A stretch of 64,000 bases of DNA from Symbiodinium natans (taxonomy: Eukaryota > Sar > Dinophyceae > Suessiales > Symbiodiniaceae). Below the pieces are notes generated by a model that worked only from the letters and a program-made list of their open reading frames with translations, was not told the origin of the DNA and made no database searches. The position numbers were made by a program, and so were the translations under genes. Shown here piece after piece: positions 53,701 to 61,973 of the stretch. The stretch covers positions 212,001 through 276,000 of the forward strand of contig CAJNDS010002500.1 in NCBI GenBank assembly GCA_905221605.1, in the 5' to 3' direction. How positions within the stretch are numbered: position 1 is the stretch's first letter; each line of letters begins with the position of its first letter.

Positions 53701-54560
53701 GCAAGCGGGGGGAGAGTCCGCCCTTAGAAATTTTCGAGGATGACATGCAGGGTCTGGGGGAGCTGGAAGAAAATGCAGATGTTGAGGACAATGTTCCTGG
53801 TGATGAGTATTGGCCGACTTGCTGTTCTCCTCATGAAAATGCTTATTTGGTCTGCAAAAGTGAGACTGCTGGGGATGGAACACAGTTGGAAAAAGAAGAG
53901 CAAAAAGCCAAGTCAATGTATGAAAGGTCTATGTATGATTACGTGGACTGCGAGGAGCTTTTGGAAGGGATTGTATACCCAAAGAGGGTGAATCGAAGAG
54001 GTGGTATCAACAATTGGTGCGCAAGTACGCGAGCTCTGGTGTTGGGCCACTATACTCATGGCGGAGTGTGTGGTATCACAAAAGAGACTCATCGAAGACC
54101 ATGGCTATGTCGTTATTTGGCATCATTCGTGAGGCACCACAATCCTGAAGCCAAATTTTCTGCTCTTCAGATCTCATGCAATGCTCCGGTGTCATTGCAT
54201 AGGGATAGTCACAATGAAAAGCATTGCTGCAATTATGTGTGTGGCTTTGGTGACTATAAAGATGGTCAGCTGTGGGTTGAGGATGAAAAGGTCTTAGAGG
54301 AAGGAGCTGAAGTGGTGGAGCAATCCTATGGGAAGAAAGTCTTACCTGGAAAATTGGTGGATATCCACTGGAACTTCATGTCGTTCTTTCCGAGAAAGCT
54401 GCATGGTCCTATGCCTTGGAAAGGGAACAGGGTATCCTTGACAGGGTACACACCTGTTTTTATGGAGCGTTTGAGCTACAAGGATAGGTGCTATCTTCTC
54501 CAATGCAAGTTTCCTCTTCCGGAACCACAGGCTGTAGAAGGTGAAAAAGGAAGTGGTTAA
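50667..54560 (+). CDS. Retroelement pol part 1: protease, MTase-like, integrase, dioxygenase-like
   Basis: A polyprotein frame of 1,297 residues if read from ATG 50,667, although it is more likely entered by +1 shift near 50,720. Order: retropepsin with MLDSGASH (Asp96); C5-methyltransferase-like domain with HLFSG (295-299), VVGGPPCRTVSR (Cys350) and MESPGDPE (Glu426); a short HHCC-like zinc site (His590, His595, Cys602, Cys605); integrase core Asp629, Asp779, Glu815 (D,D35,E with a long acidic insert of about 90 residues after the first Asp); a proline- and acid-rich linker; and a 2OG-Fe(II) oxygenase-like domain with HRD (His1178, Asp1180), His1246 and Arg1255. It stops at TAA 54,558, two bases before the next frame's ATG. 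Confidence 0.85.
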   Translation: MGCVTWVAKSSLDQLLWFEHGCLVMDYKTAEKMVLHAERQRVSWSHSQWRNGRADCGVGSSDATLLPKQGEGRGVCVLHVARVSDTNECSGMGMLDSGASHPLRSLRPGEQLPQQKVLVSLAVGSREMCITPGGTLVTPEMVDPLVPIGKASALVGLRVQWRGGKCTASHPVLGELRVRDLNGCPCLEKEVALQIIDEMDWCSPKQALKVARMVQGCPNTDNEVAVKTSLQSAARTASANEEEFVQACWRFLRWYYGDIPENMLMELLPRGDIAALPFNRHKRRRLARAKRVVVHLFSGKQKWHFPSRDVEVLELDLTKGGDLHNSSVWKYLLHLAAEGKVVAVVGGPPCRTVSRLRGEDGGPPVLRRRCGPERLGLKSLPWPHQELAQKDGVLLLKMLFLYDVAVHSRCGTAEVINGSSVFFGMESPGDPELIGKDFSQNGKTVLSAEDLVDGSQEGLSSPTFWSWPEVKSFCERYGMYAAHFDQGALGHALVKPTTFLVSDMELWESLEQVRVVVPWSATFASTLEERIGQSSIWARWAFGLVKRIRHRLAQWLHESDAEREAMVLKKEEREGTLRRLTTEERAFRDHCLRGHIPFRRDCQICVSAAGKERRHLRRKHGDAYTLSLDLAGPYKCSKDAHQQKPRHAVIGVYQFPMLDPNVGRPPEKEEDADEVEDHVADEGAGVGEWLGDAVANFEEEGSAPVEPAPVLEAEVLKIQASEKSWKELKDHLTQPVRMINFVMVEPIVDKQQTTVLSAVQRMMVRLQRHGYPVLRIHSDRAGEFVNARFRSFCETRLIYRTTGDPGVPQTNGRAEACVGLFKRGVRSLLKEARLGPAYWALAARHWSMLRWQKAERELGLNPKALLPFGAQIQVKRRPWELLGPDGTKKGRQWVDRTQPALLLGPCDDLPGGYWVEAQGTAKDPDELVLFPCTTIFSNIKEPPELELEGVVEEQEPSPPEHRLKGKKPALRFADEEGPPLPPPRDPPVRHRLMEKSPASSLRGHVGSLRLLRKRGESPPLEIFEDDMQGLGELEENADVEDNVPGDEYWPTCCSPHENAYLVCKSETAGDGTQLEKEEQKAKSMYERSMYDYVDCEELLEGIVYPKRVNRRGGINNWCASTRALVLGHYTHGGVCGITKETHRRPWLCRYLASFVRHHNPEAKFSALQISCNAPVSLHRDSHNEKHCCNYVCGFGDYKDGQLWVEDEKVLEEGAEVVEQSYGKKVLPGKLVDIHWNFMSFFPRKLHGPMPWKGNRVSLTGYTPVFMERLSYKDRCYLLQCKFPLPEPQAVEGEKGSG
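50717..50722 (+). promoter_or_regulatory. Candidate +1 frameshift site GTT-TGA at gag end
   Basis: The gag frame ends GTT TGA A, and the next frame (+1) reads through without a stop. A slow TGA in the A site with slippage by +1 resembles the sites in bacterial RF2 and in antizyme genes. The protein comparison of the two protease-like segments shows that homology passes from the gag frame into the +1 frame close to this point. It could also be a fixed single-base indel. Confidence 0.45.
51528..52226 (+). other. C5-cytosine methyltransferase-like domain within pol
   Basis: Residues about 288-520. The strands and motifs follow the C5-methyltransferase order: motif I-like VVVHLFSG, a following acidic strand (VEVLELDL), motif IV with the Pro-Cys dipeptide VVGGPPCRTVSR, a motif VI-like MESP, and FDQGALGHALVKPTTFLVSD, which resembles the region before the target-recognition part. 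The glycine pair after LFSG is missing (KQKW instead), so binding of the methyl donor is doubtful. Captured DNA methyltransferases have been described in Symbiodinium retrotransposons. This one lies between protease and integrase. Confidence 0.6.
53970..54500 (+). other. 2OG-Fe(II) dioxygenase-like (TET/JBP-like) domain within pol
   Basis: Residues about 1,102-1,278. The set His1178-x-Asp1180, a GFGDYKDGQLWV strand-turn, His1246 and Arg1255 nine residues on is the metal- and 2-oxoglutarate-binding pattern of a double-stranded beta-helix oxygenase. H-x-D-x-x-N followed by a 'GFG.Y..GQL' strand is closest to the TET/JBP type, which oxidises methylated bases in DNA; AlkB or prolyl-hydroxylase types are alternatives. 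Catalysis and substrate are inferred. Confidence 0.55.
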
Positions 54561-54562
54561 AA

Positions 54563-57103
54563 ATGACGTTGAAAGAGACCTCGCTGGACGACCTTGCAGA
54601 GGAAGTCGACTACGCTGTGTTCGAAGCGCATCAATGGGCTCTAGAGGAGCATTTGAGTATTCGACGCCTAATTGCTGAACAGGAATGTTGCATTTTGGAC
54701 GAGTTCCATGGATCGGCCAATGAGTCGAGTGAAGAAAAAGGATCAGAGACTAGAGAATGGCTGGTTAAAGCAAAAAGGGCTGAGGAACAGCTATCGAAGT
54801 TTTTGGTCAAAGCAGCTCAAGTTCAGCAAATGGTACAAGAAAATACCGCGCTTGAGGCAGCGGAGGAGGTTGAGTTCCTGCAAACAAAAACAATCCCTAC
54901 ACAAGAAGCCATGCAAGAACTGGAAAAGTGGAGGGAATCATTGTCAGACGAGGTGACGTCTTTGGTGAAAGAGTTGGAGGTGGTGGAACCAACAACTCAA
55001 GAAAAGCTGGACAAATTGGCGGAAGAGCCTAATGCACCGGTGATTGAGTACGTTCCCAGTCTGGTGGTGTTTACCCGGAAGCAAGGGACAGGGAGGCGAC
55101 GTGCCCGTATCTGTGCATGTGGAAACTTCATTTCGTCAACGGCAGCTACAGAATATGAAGGGCCGAGGTCACTCAGTCGTCACTCGCTGTACGCTCCAGG
55201 CTTAGATTCAACTACATTCAGGTGTCAAGTGAGGCACGCAGCATATATGGTATGGATCATCGCTGGCTTAGACATTTCCAAAGCTTTTCTGACGGCGCCG
55301 ATGAATAGGGCGCAAAGAGAAGGGCGTTTGGTGGTGGTGCAGCCCCCAAGGGCGGCGGTGAAATTGGGTCTTTGCACAAAGGAGGAGCGGTGGATTGTGA
55401 GAAAGGCCTTGTACGGTTTGGCCGAAAGTCCTGCAGCATGGGTGGAGTGGCGAGACCAACGTCTTCAAGGTATGTCTTGGGTGTCAAAGGATGGACAAGC
55501 AATGAGCTTTCAGAGGTCCAATGCAGACCCAAGTCTGTTCCTTATTATGGCACAAGAAAAGCCGGAAGGTGCAAGCAAGTTGGTAGGGACAATGGGTCTT
55601 TACGTGGATGATTTTTTGATGGCTGGGACTATGACAGTGCTCCGGGAGGCCTTGGAACAGATTAGGAAGGAGTGGAAAACTTCTGAACCCGAGTTCTGTG
55701 GTCCAGGCTGCGGTGATGGATTCCTGAAGTTTTTGGGTGTCCAAATCTGGTATCGAAATGGCAGCTTCTTTCTCAACCAGGAGGACTTTGTGAGAGATTT
55801 GCTGAACCGACGAGGGTATCAGATCGATGAAACTGGAAAAGGGAGTAACCTGCCAATGGTGAAAGAAACTCCAGGTGAAGAAGAGGAGGTGGATATTCCT
55901 TCCTTGCGAGCGGCTCAAGGTGCCGTAGGGGAGTTCCTCTGGGTGGCAATCAAAACTCGACCTGATTTGGCGTTCTGCACGAGCCAGTTGTCTTTGTGGA
56001 CATCCCGAAGGCCACGATTTGTGGTTAAAAAGGCTGAGGAAGTTTTCCGATACCTTGCTGCAACTCCAACGTTAGGCTTGACGTTCGGAGCAATCGCAAC
56101 ATGCGAAAAAGAAAGGAATGAGGTGTTGCGTTATGGACGAGGTGTTAAGGTGGTGGAGTCCTACGCGGATGCCAGCTTTGCAGCAGGTGAAAATGAAAAG
56201 AGCCACTCAGGAGCGGTGGTGGTGTGGGGTGACTGTCCAGTGATGTGGGCAACACAAAGACAATCAACGGTGGCTTTAAGTACAGCTGAAGCTGAATTAC
56301 ATGCGTCCATAGAGGGAGCAACGATGATTCAGTCGTGCACCCCTATAATTGCCGCTTTGGTTGGAACAGGTGAAGAATCGCTGCAAAAAGTGCTGTATAC
56401 AGATTCGGTTTCAACGTGCTCGATCATTCAATATCCTGCTGGAAGCTGGAGAACAAGACACCTGAGAATTCGAGCAGCCGGTGTCAGGTCTCTGGTGGAC
56501 CGTGGTTATATGGTGATAGCGCACCTTCGCGGTGAGTATATGATCGCTGACCTGTTGACTAAGTTAATGAGTGGACAGGTGTACGCAAAGCAAAAGGCAC
56601 TTTGGGGTCTCAGACTGTTGGTTCAAGGAACTGACTTGAAAAAAGCCTCGCTTGCAATGGCGGTCATGATGGTGGCTGCATCTCTGCAAGGGATGGCAAC
56701 TGGTGGCGAAGAAGTGTCCACGGCTGGATTCTTTTGCTCAGAAGAAGGGGTGTGCAAGGTCGCCAACACGTCTACGGTGATGGTTCTGGCTCAAGGTATT
56801 GAAATGGTTGTCAACAATTCAGACCTTGTTGCGTATTTGGTGGCAGCAATTATACTCTGGGAACTGGCATGGTGCCTCTTTCGACGGCTGTATAAATGGC
56901 TGTGGATCAAGAAAGCGGTGGTTATTCCTGCGAGTGCCACTTTGTATACAACAGTGGGTGGGAACTGTATGCACGCAAGCAGTGACTGTGATGTTCTGCG
57001 ATATTCACAGCCCAGGGCTAAGGCGCTTTGTAAGCATTGCCTCAAGGATGGCTGGGTGGTGAATGCTGAGTTCCTTGGTGAGGAACGGGCCGCTGGAACG
57101 TGA
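54563..57103 (+). CDS. Retroelement pol part 2: reverse transcriptase, RNase H and tail
   Basis: 846 residues from ATG 54,563, which lies two bases after the previous TAA. An N-terminal helical region rich in Glu and Lys is followed by a copia-type reverse transcriptase with LDISKAFLTAP (Asp237), LYGLAESPAAW and LYVDDFL (Tyr347-Asp350). RNase H follows with YADASFAAG (Asp536), VMWATQRQSTVALSTAEAE (Glu576, Glu578) and ADLLTKLMSG. The C-terminus is extended by about 150 residues with hydrophobic stretches near 696-716 and 753-785 (VAYLVAAIILWELAWCLF) and a cysteine site (C-M-H...C...C-x2-C, 803-827) of an Ada-like metal-binding pattern. It makes the cDNA. Confidence 0.88.
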   Translation: MTLKETSLDDLAEEVDYAVFEAHQWALEEHLSIRRLIAEQECCILDEFHGSANESSEEKGSETREWLVKAKRAEEQLSKFLVKAAQVQQMVQENTALEAAEEVEFLQTKTIPTQEAMQELEKWRESLSDEVTSLVKELEVVEPTTQEKLDKLAEEPNAPVIEYVPSLVVFTRKQGTGRRRARICACGNFISSTAATEYEGPRSLSRHSLYAPGLDSTTFRCQVRHAAYMVWIIAGLDISKAFLTAPMNRAQREGRLVVVQPPRAAVKLGLCTKEERWIVRKALYGLAESPAAWVEWRDQRLQGMSWVSKDGQAMSFQRSNADPSLFLIMAQEKPEGASKLVGTMGLYVDDFLMAGTMTVLREALEQIRKEWKTSEPEFCGPGCGDGFLKFLGVQIWYRNGSFFLNQEDFVRDLLNRRGYQIDETGKGSNLPMVKETPGEEEEVDIPSLRAAQGAVGEFLWVAIKTRPDLAFCTSQLSLWTSRRPRFVVKKAEEVFRYLAATPTLGLTFGAIATCEKERNEVLRYGRGVKVVESYADASFAAGENEKSHSGAVVVWGDCPVMWATQRQSTVALSTAEAELHASIEGATMIQSCTPIIAALVGTGEESLQKVLYTDSVSTCSIIQYPAGSWRTRHLRIRAAGVRSLVDRGYMVIAHLRGEYMIADLLTKLMSGQVYAKQKALWGLRLLVQGTDLKKASLAMAVMMVAASLQGMATGGEEVSTAGFFCSEEGVCKVANTSTVMVLAQGIEMVVNNSDLVAYLVAAIILWELAWCLFRRLYKWLWIKKAVVIPASATLYTTVGGNCMHASSDCDVLRYSQPRAKALCKHCLKDGWVVNAEFLGEERAAGT

Positions 57104-57280
57104 ATTTTCCAAGTACGAGGTGAAGAAATCCTCAATGGTTAAGGATTCAGCCAATGAGCTGAAGGTTCGTCCTGGATGACGTTAAACCATAATGTGCATT
57201 TCAAGCAGCTGGCTGCTGCCTAAATGGCGGTTTTTGGCCAAAGAACGGCATCTCCAATGTGTCCTAGGAAATCCTAGGAC
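57104..57280 (+). other. Retroelement 3' untranslated region
   Basis: Sequence between the pol stop and the polypurine tract. It contains a near-palindromic TCCTAGGAAATCCTAGGA just before the tract (57,262-57,279), which could affect priming or RNA structure. No frame of note. Confidence 0.6.
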
Positions 57281-57288
57281 AGGGGGAG
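57281..57288 (+). promoter_or_regulatory. Polypurine tract
   Basis: AGGGGGAG directly before the 3' LTR, the expected primer for plus-strand DNA synthesis. Confidence 0.8.
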
Positions 57289-57509
57289 TGCGGAGCTGCA
57301 ACTGGTATTGTAGAAAAGAGTTGGTGATGGGAGTTGAAGGGGTCAATGAACCCGGATATTTTTGGCTCAAGAAACGTGGGCAATGCGCCCTACGGAAAAG
57401 GTGTGTTTGGTTGTGCTTTGGGTTTTGTCTTCGGTTGTTCCAGGGGAATCAAGGGCTTCTGTTGGGGCTGACTGTTTTGTTCCCTGTCCTCCTTCGGTTG
57501 CCCCCCGTA
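57289..57509 (+). repeat. 3' long terminal repeat
   Basis: The 221 bases match the 5' LTR with one difference (57,311). Followed by CCCTAAACCCTAAACCCC, the other half of the split telomere-type repeat. Confidence 0.92.
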
Positions 57510-57528
57510 CCCTAAACCCTAAACCCCC

Positions 57529-59368
57529 CAGGCAAGCCCCTGTCATCTTCCACTCCTCGATCATGTAAGCCTTCGGTATGCGCAAGGGCTAAGTGCTCTG
57601 CCCCAGTATTCACAGCTCGCCAAACTGTAAATTTGTGTGATGCTGTGCTTTGTGCGATCTTGATCTCTGCTGCCGAACATGCACCCAATCCGCTATGTCT
57701 GCGTACAACAAGGTGCTGCGCAGCACACGCAGGGACACTTCGTGGCTTGAACAGGTTTTGGTCGACTTGCGATCCTGCGCCTTGGAGTATTTGATGGAAC
57801 ACAACCACAACAACAAAACTCAGTCCCGACCGTGTTGTTCATCCCGGTTGTTACTTTTTGTTGATTCTGATTATCATTGGTTTTGGAATGTGCATCCAGA
57901 GCAAGAGCAGCAAACGTGGAATTCAGTATGCCCAGACAGTCGCCTTCAATGCTGAGATGCGAGGACAATCCCTAAGCTCCCGACATGATTGCGGTTTTCC
58001 CTTTAGTCCAAGGTAGGCGTCCCTGAAACCAACACGCTCCCAGTCTCTCCTCCCGTAAGCCGGACCAAGTGCAAGCCAAGTGCAGATGCTGGTCTGCAGC
58101 TTCTCCTGCGCCTGCCGCCGCACTTCGCAAACCCTGGTTCGAGATGTCGCCTCGGAGAACAGAACCGCTGTGCGGATGGAAAAAGATGTTCTCCACCGAA
58201 GGGTACAAAGACGTACGAAGCATGGGGGGACCTACCTTCTGTATGGTTGCGGTGGCCTTCATGTAAGTTCAGGGAGCTCACAGGCCTTCTACAATGCTTG
58301 CGCGATGACCTTCACGGCTTCGTCATTTACACACAGACCAAGCCCACGGAAAGGCCTCGACCACAGCTGCAGACCCCCCCATCGTGGGCACGTTCAAACG
58401 CATGGATTTCCTGAGTCAATAGGCAGGATCACACACACTCTTGCAAAAGAACCGAAACCATGATGCGCACGCATCAAGATATAAACAGCCGATCTAAAAT
58501 CGAAAACAGCGAGACACTGGGCTTTCGAATTCTGTGATGAGTCAAACTGAGTCAAGCGGCTGGGCAGCAGCATCTGTATTTGAAGACGTCCACGGCAGTG
58601 AAAGGCGCACCATGCTTCGCAAGTCCAAGGGTGACGCTACCTGCCTTTCCTTCCACTCTCCAGCCACAGGTAACGTCGGCAATCGGCCCACAAGTACTGT
58701 TTTTGCACAAGCGCCTGACATGCTTCATCGGTCCCCAGGTGCCGCTTTTGCATGCTTTTGCACAGGCGCCTGACATGCTGCAAAATGCGCTCAACTTGCT
58801 GCAATCGGCCCCTTTTCTCAAATCACGCGTGAAGAGAATGAGGTTTCTGGCGGTCTGTGGTTTATGGTCTCTGGTCTTGCTGTGAGCATTCCCTGGCCCG
58901 TGTGGCGCACAGGAGTCACAGGTCAAGAAAGGCGACGTTGCGCCTTTCACGTGATATTGAACCAGGCTTCTGCCTAAAAAGCACCAAGCCCGGCTTCGAG
59001 TCCAGCGGATGTAAGGGCAACGGACGAGGCCCGGTCACCGTTCGGACCGTTCGGACCGTTCGGACCGTTCTTACAAACGCAGAGAAGTATTTACAGTGTC
59101 ACGTGGTTGAGGCTTTGCCAGCAACCTGATGACTACGAAACTTTTCTCAAACATCCCCTGATAAGGAGAGCACAAGCTCTGCAATTTTGGTGCAGAACGC
59201 ACATGGCACTTGCCAGGTTGTCTCCACTGAAGCCTTCAGGACCAGGTTTGCCAAAAGTTCTCTTCAGGAGAGCCTAGCGGACGTGACTGTTTCAAACACC
59301 ACACAAAGATTTAAAGTCGAACTACCAGCCTTCGGCTGATGGAACCGGACCTCATGAAGATGTAAGGT
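57529..59368. other. Region between retroelement and gene E
   Basis: No recognised gene. Frames at 57,650-57,955 (plus) and 58,069-58,266 (plus, ending MGGPTFCMVAVAFM) lack known domains. The part from about 58,890 to 59,310 resembles 42,940-43,330 downstream of copy D, so it is the duplicated 3' flank of the RCC1-like gene. It includes three TTCGGACCG units at 59,037-59,067. Confidence 0.45.
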
Positions 59369-60088
59369 CTACAAGCACACTCTCTGACGCGCGTCCGTGC
59401 GCATGTCCTTGGGCAGGTCCTTGTGCGTAGGCCGTGCTGGGCTTCCTTGGCTAAGCTCCCCGCGAGCGGGGCTTGCATCACTGGATCGACTGCTGACGCT
59501 GCCCGCTCTTGGGCTGTGGAAGCTCGCAGTGCTGCAACTTGCCGGGCTGGCGCACGAGCAGGTGTCGCAGGTGTCGCAGGTGTCGCAGGAGTCGCCCTTA
59601 CACGCCTCAGCCGGGCTCAGGGATGTCACCGCTCCAGTCTCCCGGATGAGGGCATAGGCGGCAGGCTCGGCCGCCGTGGCCTCCTTGGCACCGGCCATGA
59701 CGCGCCCGGTGCCACCGAAGTCAGGCGCGCCCCACGTAACAATGGCACCATCAAAGCGAAGAGCCGCGAATGCCAGCTTGGAGGCTGCTAGCTGCCTGAT
59801 GCCAACCAGCTCCTGCTGTACCGCCTGGCTGTCGCCGCCACAGTCGCGGTCGCCCCACGTCACCACGCTCCCATCGCCCAAAAGAGCTGCAAAGGCTCGA
59901 TCCGATGCCACGAGACACTCCACGCTCTCGAGACGCTCCGGCGTGGCGATGCCATCCTTGCTCATCGAGCCCCAGGTCACGACGGAGCCGTCAGCGCGGA
60001 GGGCGGCAAACGCGCAGCGGGCGGCGACGACCGCCTTGACTTCCGTTAAGCGGCCCGCGACGTCCTCTGGAGAAAGCGGAGCAAGCAT
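59369..60088 (-). CDS. Copy E last exon: three RCC1-like units and C-terminal tail
   Basis: Encodes AFAALRADGSVVTWGSMS, AFAALLGDGSVVTWGDRD and AFAALRFDGAIVTWGAPD, a divergent fourth unit, then GDSCDTCDTCDTCSCASP and a Ser/Arg-rich tail ending RQRVCL at the stop at 59,369. The blade part is almost identical to copy D while the tail differs, including a 9-base (CDT) repeat grown from one to three units. Selection therefore acts on the blades more than on the tail. Confidence 0.75.
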   Translation of the reverse strand: MLAPLSPEDVAGRLTEVKAVVAARCAFAALRADGSVVTWGSMSKDGIATPERLESVECLVASDRAFAALLGDGSVVTWGDRDCGGDSQAVQQELVGIRQLAASKLAFAALRFDGAIVTWGAPDFGGTGRVMAGAKEATAAEPAAYALIRETGAVTSLSPAEACKGDSCDTCDTCDTCSCASPASCSTASFHSPRAGSVSSRSSDASPARGELSQGSPARPTHKDLPKDMRTDARQRVCL

Positions 60089-60189
60089 CTCAAAAAGATT
60101 TTACACACAGGTGAACCTACAGAAGATGCATGTAAAGAGAGAGCTAGGGACGGAGAAAGACAGACAGAGAGAGAGAGAGAGAACGAGAG

Positions 60190-61425
60190 AGGGAGAGAGT
60201 GAGTCCTGGCAGTCTCCTCCAAACTCTGAAGATCCCCAGGAGACGACCGTTCCATCGTGGCGCAGGGCAGCAAAGGCCGCGGCTGAAGCAACCAGCTGCT
60301 GGACTCCCACAAGCTCGTGGCTGTTCCTGGGGCTTCATTGCTAGCTAGATGCTCAACGATCCCCACAATCCGAGGACTCCGAGAAATTCCGACAGCATCC
60401 CTTTCCACCGCCCAAGCCCAAGCCCAAGCCCAAGCCCAAGCCGACCCCAACAACGCTGAACGCTCGACGACAGCATTCCCACAATAAAAACTCCGCTCAA
60501 AGCTTCTCGCAAACTCCGCCGGCGTCGGCCTGGCCTTGGCTTAGCAACGTGTTCAAGAGTGAGTTGGAGAGATGGTTCGGGCTTCGACGTGGAAGCCTCC
60601 ACGAGCGGGCACTAGTGTTTGAGCGGCTCGAGCTTTGCTGCGCAGCGGCGTCAAAAATTGTATGGGATTGTGCGGATCTGTGCGGGGTGACTTCTGCACC
60701 CCACAAATCTGCTTGCACAATCCGAAGTCCTGAACCCGAAGAGCCCGCTTGCGGAGACAAGGGGCCCCAGGCAATGACTTTGCCGTCGGATCGAAGCGCC
60801 GCAAAGGAATACTGCGTGGCGATCAGCTGCTGCACCTCCTGGCCAGATGCTTGAGGTTTGGCAGCAGGCTTGCGTCCAAACAGTGCAGATTCAACTCGAC
60901 TCGCAGAAACGCGCATTCACCTAGGAAGTGAGCCGGGATATGCCATGACAGTTGCACTGGCTACGACGCTTGTGCCGCAACATCCTCTGCTCAGTCCTTC
61001 AGATCCGCCTGCACCCTGGAACTGTCTCCACCACGCTGGGCCTCGGGAATCCAAAAAACAGCTCGCGTGTCCCAGGCTTCAGGTTACCCCGAAGCGGTTA
61101 CTCCCAGGACTTCCACACAATTCTGGACACACCCTTCAAAGTGCAAGCTGGAGCTAAGGAAACAAAAAAGCTGCGGCAAACTGTGGCGAACTGCTGGCAG
61201 CTGGCATCCCCCCAGCTGACGACCGTCCCGTCCGTCCGCAGCGCGGCGAAGGCTGAGCCAGAAGCGCAAAGCCTTGCAACCGCCATGGCAAAATGAGGCA
61301 AAGAAGGACCCTCATCCAATCTCTTAAAGGGCAAGTTGCTGCTTCACGTTGACGAGCTTCTCCGCCAGCTTTTTGCTGTCACCACCCATCAGAGCAAGAC
61401 CCCAGGTCACCACCTGCGTGATATG
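60190..61425 (-). CDS. Copy E middle exons: RCC1-like units
   Basis: Blocks at 61,330-61,425 (GGDSKKLAEKLVNVKQQL type), 61,165-61,290 (ASGSAFAALRTDGTVVSW), 60,985-61,050 (RGGDSSRVQADLK), 60,735-60,850 (TQYSFAALRSDGKVIAWG) and 60,190-60,310 (AAAFAALRHDGTVVSWGS). Order and spacing follow copy D. The intron before the last exon again carries GA repeats (60,136-60,200), as in D. Confidence 0.65.
60413..60443 (+). repeat. CCCAAG hexamer repeat
   Basis: Five units in a gene E intron. Confidence 0.9.
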
Positions 61426-61769
61426 CAAAGCTTGGAAACACTTAAGATGTGCTTGCGGCCTCAGCCGGGAAATCTGGAAGCATGGCATAGACTGCTTGGG
61501 TGTGTGAGCACATCATGCGCATCTCATCTTTTGTGCATGATGCTGGGCCCCAACTACTGCGACCATTACGACTGAAGTGACAACAGCTGTGTTACATGTT
61601 GAAGGCGCATGCTTGTTCGCAGCTGTGTAGCTGAGACTGGAAGCTCTTTTGAGGGGAGGTCGCTTATCCCGGAACCTCTATTCCGCACTGCAGAACGGCT
61701 GTGAATAGGGCATCTAGGGCATGCAAGCGAATTGTTTGTGGGAAGGACTCCCGGACTCTTCCGGACTCC

Positions 61770-61925
61770 CGCCTTGCCATCAGCGCGCAGCGCAGCAAAT
61801 GCGCCGTTGGATGCGGCCATGTCCACGACGTCCAGGAGTTTGGCATGGACTGCGGAGCTGTCGCCGCCCCATCCGGCCACGCCCCACGTCGCCACTTGTC
61901 CGTTGTCCTTGCTTGCAATCTCTCG
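61770..61925 (-). CDS. Copy E first visible exon: RCC1-like unit
   Basis: Reads DNGQVATWGVAGWGGDSS then DMAASNGAFAALRADGKAG. A match for copy D 45,805-45,950. Upstream of it is a (GA)n microsatellite and no further blade, so this may be near the 5' end of the copy or preceded by a distant exon. Confidence 0.6.
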
Positions 61926-61940
61926 ACCTAATAAAGCACA

Positions 61941-61973
61941 GAGAGAGAGAGAGAGGGAGAGAGAGACAAACGC
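61941..61973 (+). repeat. (GA)n microsatellite upstream of gene E
   Basis: About 14 GA units with one GGG break, right next to the first visible exon of copy E. Confidence 0.9.

Larger units (their letters stand above)
47600..57509 (+). mobile_element. Ty1/copia-type LTR retrotransposon, nearly intact
   Basis: This is a 9,910-bp element with 221-bp LTRs differing at one base (47,622 C, 57,311 T), so it inserted recently. It has a tRNA-Met-type primer site at 47,821, a polypurine tract at 57,281-57,288 and long open frames. The domain order is gag, protease, methyltransferase-like, integrase, dioxygenase-like, then reverse transcriptase and RNase H. Integrase before reverse transcriptase defines the copia lineage. 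Most copia elements are about 5 kb, so this one is about twice as long because of the extra domains and the long gag. It lies antisense to the host genes and between the two RCC1-like copies. Confidence 0.92.
59369..61925 (-). other. RCC1-like repeat gene, copy E
   Basis: Second copy of gene D with the same exon order from the VATWGVAGWGGDSS exon to the C-terminal exon. The last exons of D and E are 15,986 bases apart; taking out the 9.9 kb element leaves about 6 kb, so the two arose as close tandem copies. Equivalents of D's two most 5' exons are not visible to the right, so the copy may be shorter at its N-terminus or use a different first exon. Confidence 0.65.
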
